Shown piece by piece: positions 1 through 5,679 of a stretch of 8,501 bases of DNA (its first letter is position 1; each line of letters begins with the position of its first letter). The stretch comes from Muricomes sp. (GTDB lineage: Bacteria; Bacillota; Clostridia; Lachnospirales; Lachnospiraceae), in contig JAHHTM010000041.1 of assembly GCA_020024675.1 (NCBI GenBank), forward strand, positions 1 through 8,501, read 5' to 3'. A model generated the notes under the pieces. That model saw only the letters and a list, made by a program, of their open reading frames with translations, searched no databases and was not told the origin of the DNA. Made by a program: the position numbers and the translations under genes.

Positions 1-156
1 ATTTGTAACTGCTTCTGAAACTGCAGTCTTCACATCTGCCACTTCTTCTACTGTTGGGTTTAACTGCGTTAAAAAAGCCGCAACTGCCACCCTTGCAAAT
101 CCTTCATTTGCTGAACAACTATCAAAAATAATTTCCATTTCATTGGTACCTTTCAT
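1..156 (-). CDS. spoIIAB: SpoIIAB, anti-sigma F factor / serine kinase (5' part only)
   Basis: The first 52 codons are present and the gene runs off the left edge. SpoIIAB is a GHKL-family protein kinase that holds sigma F inactive and phosphorylates SpoIIAA on a serine. The visible peptide begins MKGTNEMEIIF and contains NEGFARVAVAAF, LNPTVEEVADVKT and SEAVTN. From memory of B. subtilis SpoIIAB (NESFARVTVAAF, LDPTMDELTEIKT, SEAVTNAIIHG), the agreement is close along the whole segment. SEAVTN is the start of the N box of the ATP-binding domain, whose remainder lies outside the window. The start is the ATG at 154-156, inside an ATGA overlap with the spoIIAA stop. GGAGG at 164-168 sits 7 bases upstream, within the last spoIIAA codons, so translation is probably coupled. 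The frame is open to the edge. Function is confident; the downstream neighbour sigF is expected but not visible. Confidence 0.95.
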   Translation of the reverse strand, partial: MKGTNEMEIIFDSCSANEGFARVAVAAFLTQLNPTVEEVADVKTAVSEAVTN

Positions 157-467
157 GACCGATCCTCCTCATATATCTGAATTATTTTTGTCATACCTGA
201 CATTTTTAAAATTTTCTTTATCCTGATGTTGGTATGTACTACCCATACCTGTCCGCCAATGAGCCTGATCATTTTATAACGTCCCATAATTACTCCTATT
301 CCTGAACTGTCCATAAAATCAGTATCCAAAAAATCGAAAATAATATATTTTATGTGGTTCTTCTCAATGAGATTATCTGTACTTCTTCTTATTTCTTCCG
401 CGTTATGATGATCCACCTCTTTGGGTAGAAAAATAGTAAGGCAGTTTTCTTGAACTTGATACTTCAT
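153..467 (-). CDS. spoIIAA: SpoIIAA, anti-sigma F factor antagonist (STAS domain)
   Basis: This is a 104-residue single STAS-domain protein. In its unphosphorylated form SpoIIAA binds SpoIIAB and releases sigma F in the forespore; SpoIIAB inactivates it by phosphorylation, and the SpoIIE phosphatase restores it. The signature is FMDSSGIGVIMGRYK at residues 51-65. By alignment from memory with B. subtilis SpoIIAA (Ser58 in FMDSSGLGVILGRYK), the phosphorylated residue is Ser54. VDHHNAEEIR (18-27) matches the ELDHHTAETL region, and MSGMTKII (89-96) matches the C-terminal helix. It is about a dozen residues shorter than the B. subtilis protein at the C-terminus, so nothing essential appears lost. 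The ATG at 465-467 has GGAGG at 474-478, 6 bases upstream. It is followed by spoIIAB with a 4-base overlap, the usual spoIIA order. The same fold occurs in RsbV-type stress antagonists, but the SpoIIAB neighbour argues for spoIIAA. Confidence 0.96.
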   Translation of the reverse strand: MKYQVQENCLTIFLPKEVDHHNAEEIRRSTDNLIEKNHIKYIIFDFLDTDFMDSSGIGVIMGRYKMIRLIGGQVWVVHTNIRIKKILKMSGMTKIIQIYEEDRS

Positions 468-580
468 TTCTTTCCTCCAAACACCTTCTTAGTCTTTTCA
501 TCTTTTATGTACTAAAAAAGGATATACACTTATATGTATATCCTTATCTTTCGTATACTATATCATCTTATAATCTGATC
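468..580 (-). other. Intergenic region between the TPR gene and spoIIAA
   Basis: These 113 bases hold the stop-side flank of the TPR gene, the terminator hairpin at 514-545, and a 46-base spacer that ends in the spoIIAA ribosome site. The spoIIA promoter should be here or just inside the end of the TPR gene. In B. subtilis spoIIA is read by sigma H. I looked for the sigma H pattern (AGGA-type -35, GAAT-type -10, 11-12 apart) and for a sigma A TTGACA/TATAAT pair on the minus strand, and found no convincing pair. Confidence 0.6.
514..545 (-). terminator. Intrinsic terminator after the TPR gene
   Basis: Read on the minus strand, a perfect 11-bp stem (AAGGATATACA at 545-535 pairing with TGTATATCCTT at 528-518) closes a 6-base loop. 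It is followed directly by TTTT at 517-514, which with the last two stem bases gives a run of six T. It lies 36 bases past the TPR stop codon and would end the valS-to-TPR transcript. On the plus strand the hairpin is not followed by a T-run, so it is directional. The stem is AU-rich with only 3 G-C pairs, so efficiency may be moderate and some read-through into spoIIA is possible. Confidence 0.8.
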
Positions 581-2032
581 TTATTCCTCTGTATAATCAC
601 CATCAACATTCTCATCATAAGTGTCTGTTGTGCTATCTTCATAAGAACTTTCATCTGAGTCATCCGTATATTGAACCACTTCCCCTGCTCGTTTCAAAGT
701 ATCTTCTGATTCTTCTCCACCTGATATAATATTGAGCCCTGTCTGCGCCACCTTGGCTTTTTCACTGTCCGGGTACAATTCAATCACACGTTTCAGTTTA
801 GGGATTGCCTGCTCTTTGTCGCCAGATTTCAGATAAGACAGTCCCAGATTTAAAAGTGCGCCTCCATTATCATAATCCTCATACATACGTACAACAAAAT
901 CATAATTATGGATTGCCGTCTCATAGTTTGCAACATCAAAAGATTCATTTCCACTATTGTATAGGGATGAAGCTGCTGCCGGGTACACATCAGATGTAAT
1001 TCTTCCATACAACGACTGACCCTTTTCACCCAAAGTATCTTTATTAATTTTAACTAATATCTGACACAAACTTTCTACTGAATAGTCTCCTGATTTCCAT
1101 TGCTCGTTAGCACTCATTAGTTTCTCATAACTATCTGCTGTACCTGCTGCCGTTTCAAGATTACTTTCTACGTCTTTCTCATTTTTTCTGTATTTTTCCA
1201 GTGCACGCGTCTGCGCACTAATCTGCGACTTCAATGAATTGATACGTTCTCCATATTTTACTATTTGCTTATTCGTATTGTCATTTTTCATCGTTTGCAC
1301 CGCTGGAGCAATCAAAAACCATACAATCATTGCTCCTACAAAAACTCCGAAAATCAGATTCAAGAATGCTGATTTAGCAGTTACTCTTTTTATTCCTGTA
1401 TACTTTGGCTGTATGATTGTGTCATTTCCAAGATTATATTCTACCACTTCAGACACTTTTTCATTTTTTTTCTTTGTTTTCTGATCATGATGAGCTGACA
1501 ATGCATACATAAGCCGCAATGTTTGTTCATTTGTTGTATCAAGCTTTCTGGCCTCTCTGATCAACGGTCTTGCTTTCGCACTTTGACCCATGTGTATATA
1601 TATCAGTGCCAACAGCTGATACGCCTTTAAAAATGATGGGTGTACTTCTATTGCTTTTTTAAGTTGAAGGACCGAAAGATCTTCAGAATGCTGTCTGCAG
1701 TAAATAAGACTTTGATTATAACATTTTACAGCTTCATTAATAGCCTCTAATTTTTCTGTCGACTTTTGCACTTTTTTAATAAAATACTCTGCAATATTAT
1801 CAGTTGAACGTAAATTTTTGCTTATGATCCATTCAACAAGTCCTTCTGCGATTTCTCCACGTTCATAATATACCAAACCAAGAAGGTTTCTGGCATCAAT
1901 ATTTCCATGATTAAATTTAAGACTCCGGCGCAGAGAACGGACCGCCCCTGACATATCTTTAATCTGTGCTTTTCTCAATCCATCATTGTACCAGTAATCT
2001 GACTGACGGATAATCTTTTCCGTATATTCCAT
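581..2032 (-). CDS. Membrane-anchored tetratricopeptide-repeat protein, function unknown
   Basis: This 483-residue protein has TPR-type helices on both sides of one membrane segment. Residues about 14-70 and 100-175 carry repeats such as AVRSLRRSLKFNHGNIDARNLLGLVYYERGE and LKKAIEVHPSFLKAYQLLALIYIHMGQ. The hydrophobic segment is about 222-244. Basic residues before it (KRVTAK, 215-220) suggest that the N-terminal half is cytoplasmic and the C-terminal half is outside. Residues 255-310 are charged and probably coiled coil. A second TPR block (about 356-436, including ALLNLGLSYLKSGDKEQAIPKLKRVIELYP) is followed by a strongly acidic tail (440-483). No enzyme motif is visible. A scaffold role in an envelope or division complex is possible but is inference only. 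The ATG at 2030-2032 has only a weak GGTG-type ribosome site, and an in-frame TGA three codons upstream rules out a longer start. It is the last gene before the terminator. Confidence 0.85.
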   Translation of the reverse strand: MEYTEKIIRQSDYWYNDGLRKAQIKDMSGAVRSLRRSLKFNHGNIDARNLLGLVYYERGEIAEGLVEWIISKNLRSTDNIAEYFIKKVQKSTEKLEAINEAVKCYNQSLIYCRQHSEDLSVLQLKKAIEVHPSFLKAYQLLALIYIHMGQSAKARPLIREARKLDTTNEQTLRLMYALSAHHDQKTKKKNEKVSEVVEYNLGNDTIIQPKYTGIKRVTAKSAFLNLIFGVFVGAMIVWFLIAPAVQTMKNDNTNKQIVKYGERINSLKSQISAQTRALEKYRKNEKDVESNLETAAGTADSYEKLMSANEQWKSGDYSVESLCQILVKINKDTLGEKGQSLYGRITSDVYPAAASSLYNSGNESFDVANYETAIHNYDFVVRMYEDYDNGGALLNLGLSYLKSGDKEQAIPKLKRVIELYPDSEKAKVAQTGLNIISGGEESEDTLKRAGEVVQYTDDSDESSYEDSTTDTYDENVDGDYTEE

Positions 2033-2055
2033 CTGGATTCACCACTGTCTTTCTT

Positions 2056-2190
2056 TTACTTTGTCTGATCGATAACTTCTTTTATCAGATCGGCCATATC
2101 TGACATATCTTCGCGATAAACTGCATCTTCGATCTCTTCTATTTCCAGACTAGGTTTGAACCTTTTTAATTCTTCATCAAAATCCAGCAT
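2056..2190 (-). CDS. Small acidic protein of 44 residues, hypothetical
   Basis: A short open frame fills the gap between folC and the TPR gene. The peptide begins MLDFDEELKRFKPSLEIEEI, continues EDAVYREDMSDMADLIKEVI and ends DQTK before TAA at 2056-2058. It has 15 acidic and 6 basic residues and no hydrophobic membrane segment, and it looks like one or two amphipathic helices. Translation is well supported: a strong AAAAGGAGG (2198-2206) lies 7 bases before the ATG at 2188-2190. Another ATG directly upstream (2191-2193) would give 45 residues, but with only 4 bases of spacing. It overlaps the folC end by 14 bases and stops 23 bases before the TPR start, as expected for an operon member. I do not recognise a family. 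The good ribosome site and position argue for a real gene; length alone would not. Confidence 0.75.
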   Translation of the reverse strand: MLDFDEELKRFKPSLEIEEIEDAVYREDMSDMADLIKEVIDQTK

Positions 2191-3463
2191 CATGCAGCCT
2201 CCTTTTCATCATACCTGCAAGGTAAAGTGATCCAAGACAGTATACGCTTCTGCCTTCTTGATGCGATAACACCTTTTGAAGTGCTTTCTTAAGATTCCTT
2301 TCACCATAAACAGGTTTATCTGTATATTTTTTAAAAATCTCAAGCAGCCTATCCAGTTCTGCTGCTCTTTTATCTTCTATCTGTGTGACAACATAATAAT
2401 CGGTATTCTGATTTTCACATAAACATGCAATCATACTCTCGTAGTCTTTATCGCTGACTGCCGAAAACAGAATAATATGTCTTTTTTTATCACAGGATAT
2501 GGATTTCATAAATGCCTGTACAGCACTAATATTATGTGCTCCGTCAATATAGACATCTGGAAGGATTTCTTCCATTCTTCCTTCCCATACAACTTCATTT
2601 AAAGCCTGTCTCCATCCTTCAATGTCAGCCTCCTCTTTCATCACATAACGCATGGCTTCCATAGCAAGAAGTGCATTGTGCGGCTGATATATACCTGTGT
2701 TATGTAGACTCCATGTTGTATTTCCATAATACGCACTTGTGCAGGAAAATGCAATATGTTTGTCTTTGATTCCTAGAATTTCATACGCATCTTTCCCTAT
2801 TTTTTTACATGGAGCATTTTTTTCTCTAGAAGTTTCTTCTATTATATGGTTACTTTCTTCTTGTGTTTCTGCAAAAAAAACAGGGACATTTTTCTTGATT
2901 ATCCCAGCTTTTTCATGTGCAATAGATTTTATATCACCTCCAAGGATTGCCATATGATCCAAACCTATTGAGGTAATAATAGTTACAACAGGATTCTTGA
3001 TCACGTTTGTAGCATCCAGCCTTCCACCAAGCCCTGTCTCTAATACTGCATATTCTACTTGATTCCTATCAAAGCATACAAGTGCCATTCCAAAAAGGAA
3101 TTCAAAAAATGTCGGATGTGCTAATCCTGCTTCCATCATTTTTTTGACAGCTTTGTATACTGTATTAAAACTCTGTGTAAATTCATCATCCGAAATTTGC
3201 TGTCCGTTGACCACTATTCTTTCATTCATTTTAATAAGGTGGGGCGATGTAAACAGCCCCACGCTTTTCTTCTGTGAAAGAAGCATACTATTTAAATATG
3301 TGCAAACGGATCCTTTTCCATTTGTTCCGGCCACATGTAAAACTTTTAATTTATCTTCTGGATTTCCAAGATACTCTAAAACTTTTTCGGTATGTCCAGG
3401 TTCATTTTTAGATGTAAATTTCGGTATATTAAGAATATAATTTACTGATTCTTCGTATATCAC
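2177..3463 (-). CDS. folC: Folylpolyglutamate synthase / dihydrofolate synthase
   Basis: This 428-residue Mur-ligase-family enzyme, a usual length for FolC, adds glutamate to dihydropteroate and/or to reduced folates using ATP, in the cytoplasm. Motifs in order: P-loop GTNGKGS (46-52), TSPHL (72-76), LETGLGGRLDATN (141-153), GLDH (167-170) and HEKAGIIK (183-190), all in the ATP-binding part. WEGRME (293-298), DGAHN (307-311) and a final YCLGSLYLAG (408-417) lie in the C-terminal part. The sequence does not show whether it performs both reactions or only polyglutamylation. The start is GTG (3461-3463), sharing GTGA with the upstream stop; AGGAG at 3471-3475, 7 bases away, supports this choice. 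The downstream small ORF begins inside its last codons. It sits in a valS-led operon with no other folate gene visible. Confidence 0.95.
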   Translation of the reverse strand: MIYEESVNYILNIPKFTSKNEPGHTEKVLEYLGNPEDKLKVLHVAGTNGKGSVCTYLNSMLLSQKKSVGLFTSPHLIKMNERIVVNGQQISDDEFTQSFNTVYKAVKKMMEAGLAHPTFFEFLFGMALVCFDRNQVEYAVLETGLGGRLDATNVIKNPVVTIITSIGLDHMAILGGDIKSIAHEKAGIIKKNVPVFFAETQEESNHIIEETSREKNAPCKKIGKDAYEILGIKDKHIAFSCTSAYYGNTTWSLHNTGIYQPHNALLAMEAMRYVMKEEADIEGWRQALNEVVWEGRMEEILPDVYIDGAHNISAVQAFMKSISCDKKRHIILFSAVSDKDYESMIACLCENQNTDYYVVTQIEDKRAAELDRLLEIFKKYTDKPVYGERNLKKALQKVLSHQEGRSVYCLGSLYLAGMMKRRLHDAGF

Positions 3464-5679
3464 TTTGGTTCTCCTGTTTCTGGATTTACAAAAGCATTTC
3501 TTCCAGGTTTCACTGCATTTTCATCTGGCGGAAGTTCTACAAGTTTTCCTTCTTTATACTCATACTCTTTGGAATTACGGAAAATAGTATTACTAGATCC
3601 CACCTGATTCACCTGGATGATATCGCCTTCCTTAATCTCAGATTCTTTTAATTCCAATCTTGTATTATTCAAGAATGAACTCTTTTGTTTTTCTCCATTG
3701 ATATAGACTTTACTTTGCTTCGTAAAATTTTCACCATAGATACTATATGTTCCGTCGAGCTGCATGATAAGATCTGTTACGATCGTATCACGCACTCCCA
3801 TAAGCATATGTCCTGTTTCAATTGGTTTTCCACTCTTTTCATATACATACTGTTTTCCATATAAAATGTCATACTGTAACATTTCCAGGTCACGCAGATA
3901 ATCTTTTGTCTTTCTTCTCTTCTGATGATAATTAAAAATGCTACCGGAATGAATATCCAGACGTTCAAATACTTCTGCCATAATCTGATATGCAGGAATA
4001 TTTCTGTCTTTTTTCTCTAATCCTATATTATCCCATATTACATAATTTGTATTATAAAGATATTTGCTCTTTAAATCTTTCGCTTCCAAATTCATTGTTG
4101 GAAGGTGGTCTCCATAAAATACAATAACAGAAGGTTCTCCACGCTCTTCTATTTTTCTGACAAGTTCACCTGCTACCTTATCCATCTCATGCACTTGATT
4201 TACATAATACTCCCATGCATTACGTTTTCCTTCATCCTCTACACCACTTACAATAATTTCCGGATTTTCCAATACTTTTTCTGTCGGATAATCTCCGTGA
4301 CCTTGCACACTGATCGTGAATACAAAATCTTGTCCTTCGGTAGTGTCCATAGACTCTAAAATATGTGGAATCAAGATATCATCAGTTGCCCAGCCTTTTG
4401 GTGTTGTCTGAAGTATATTCATAAATTCTTTACTTGTAAAGTGATCAAATCCCATATGATTAAACACCTGGGAACGACTGTAAAAGTTTCCACCATTGTT
4501 GTGAAGCGCTTCCGCACCATAACCTAGTTTTGTAAGTGCTGTTGCAGCACTTTCAAGAACTTTTGTTTTTGCATATGTTTTATATGGGTATTCTCCTGGT
4601 CCAAAGAATCTCATATTCATACCTGTAAGTACCTCAAATTCTGTGTTAGCCGTACCAGCTCCTACTGATGGAACTTTAAAATATCCACTAGAGAATTTTT
4701 TTGACATTTCTCTCATATTTGGGATTGGATCCTGAGAAAATTTCAACCATTCAATTTCTGTTGGATCAAAATATGTTTCCAACTGAACAAAAATGATGTT
4801 TGGCAGTTCATCTTTATTTCTTGACGTCTCTGTCTTGGCAATTTCTCCATCTTGCGAAATATTTTTCATTGCTGCTTTTCCATATCCTACCGGCTGTGCA
4901 ATTCCTGTGTTGAATACACTGGCAGTAAAGCAGTATGGGAAACCATAGTCTTCATACGCAAAGGCAATATTTCCAAAATAGTTGGAAATGACTCTTTTAT
5001 CTATAGCATAATCCGTCAGTGCCATATATGCACAAATACTAACTACTACTCCACATAAGGCAATAGGCCTTCTTAACTTTCCAGTAAACTGTCCCCCACG
5101 TTTCCACATATACATAATCCATAAAATCAGGATTACGATACCTGTGATCAATAAAATAAGTTCTGGAATGCTAAAATAGTTTCTTGTAAGTGATATTGCA
5201 TCTGATAAAACTTTAAGATCCTGCGCATTAAAAGGAGTTACACGTTTCATCAGAAGATATCCATTACATCCACCTAGAAACAGCCAAAATACACTAAGTA
5301 AAATTCGTACAAACACACGTCGTTTTACAAGATACACTATAGAAAATGTTGCAAAAATCAAAAAAGCATTAAACAAAAATACCTTTGGTGTTTTTACCAT
5401 ATACACCCAGGCATCCACAAGTGAATGTCTGGAAATCACTTCAATAAAAAAATTAAGTACACAGGCTAACAGATAATGAAAAACAAGAGAGAACCGGTTC
5501 ATAAATTTATAAACCGGTTGCATCTTTTTAGCAAATTCACTATTTCGACGCTCTTCTATTTTCTGCTCTCTCTTTAATTTTTTTTCCTGCCTTCTTGCTT
5601 TTAATTCCTCTTTATCTAAGTTCTTTACTCTATTAAAAAATCCTTTAAAATCTGGTTTTTTTAACTTCATCAATCTCAT
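3460..5679 (-). CDS. LtaS-type polyglycerol-phosphate synthase family membrane protein (sulfatase fold) with C-terminal extension
   Basis: This 739-residue protein has the LtaS layout. A K/E/R-rich cytoplasmic helix (about 20-52) precedes five hydrophobic segments (about 63-82, 100-118, 123-144, 172-191, 205-222) and an extracellular alkaline-phosphatase-superfamily domain (about 292-580). By alignment from memory with S. aureus LtaS, metal and catalytic residues are present: Glu301 in VQLETYFD, nucleophile Thr343 in GAGTANTEFEVLTG, and Asp524-His525 in YGDHLP; HGDYP (461-465) matches the substrate-site histidine region. Such enzymes move glycerol phosphate from phosphatidylglycerol to build or prime lipoteichoic acid; the exact substrate here is unknown. 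Residues about 640-710 look like an Ig/TIG-type beta domain (YSIYGENF, KVYINGEK, IKEGDIIQV), beyond the usual LtaS end, with a Pro-rich tail. The ATG at 5677-5679 overlaps the valS TAA by one base; its ribosome site is weak, so coupling is likely. Met4 is an alternative start. Confidence 0.88.
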   Translation of the reverse strand: MRLMKLKKPDFKGFFNRVKNLDKEELKARRQEKKLKREQKIEERRNSEFAKKMQPVYKFMNRFSLVFHYLLACVLNFFIEVISRHSLVDAWVYMVKTPKVFLFNAFLIFATFSIVYLVKRRVFVRILLSVFWLFLGGCNGYLLMKRVTPFNAQDLKVLSDAISLTRNYFSIPELILLITGIVILILWIMYMWKRGGQFTGKLRRPIALCGVVVSICAYMALTDYAIDKRVISNYFGNIAFAYEDYGFPYCFTASVFNTGIAQPVGYGKAAMKNISQDGEIAKTETSRNKDELPNIIFVQLETYFDPTEIEWLKFSQDPIPNMREMSKKFSSGYFKVPSVGAGTANTEFEVLTGMNMRFFGPGEYPYKTYAKTKVLESAATALTKLGYGAEALHNNGGNFYSRSQVFNHMGFDHFTSKEFMNILQTTPKGWATDDILIPHILESMDTTEGQDFVFTISVQGHGDYPTEKVLENPEIIVSGVEDEGKRNAWEYYVNQVHEMDKVAGELVRKIEERGEPSVIVFYGDHLPTMNLEAKDLKSKYLYNTNYVIWDNIGLEKKDRNIPAYQIMAEVFERLDIHSGSIFNYHQKRRKTKDYLRDLEMLQYDILYGKQYVYEKSGKPIETGHMLMGVRDTIVTDLIMQLDGTYSIYGENFTKQSKVYINGEKQKSSFLNNTRLELKESEIKEGDIIQVNQVGSSNTIFRNSKEYEYKEGKLVELPPDENAVKPGRNAFVNPETGEPK
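5492..5519. repeat. 28-bp near-perfect dyad inside the LtaS-type gene
   Basis: Two copies of the palindrome AACCGGTT (5492-5499 and 5512-5519) flank a central 10-base palindrome, ATAAATTTAT (5501-5510). The whole stretch is symmetric in 13 of 14 base pairs; the only mismatch is 5500 against 5511. It encodes residues 54-63 (QPVYKFMNRF), at the boundary between the charged helix and the first membrane segment. In RNA it could fold as a hairpin. No function is evident. Confidence 0.8.

Noticed and set aside
582..590. AGAGGAATA as a sigma H -35 element for spoIIA
   Set aside because: The -35 match is good, but the best -10-like sequence is about 14 bases away and mismatched. The bases also encode the end of the TPR protein, so the match may be chance.
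3144..3440. 98-codon plus-strand open frame inside folC
   Set aside because: It is antisense to the folC P-loop region. The folC reading is unambiguous, so this is a shadow.
3777..3968. 63-codon minus-strand frame inside the LtaS-type gene
   Set aside because: It is an alternative frame entirely within the C-terminal part of a well-supported gene, with no separate evidence of translation.
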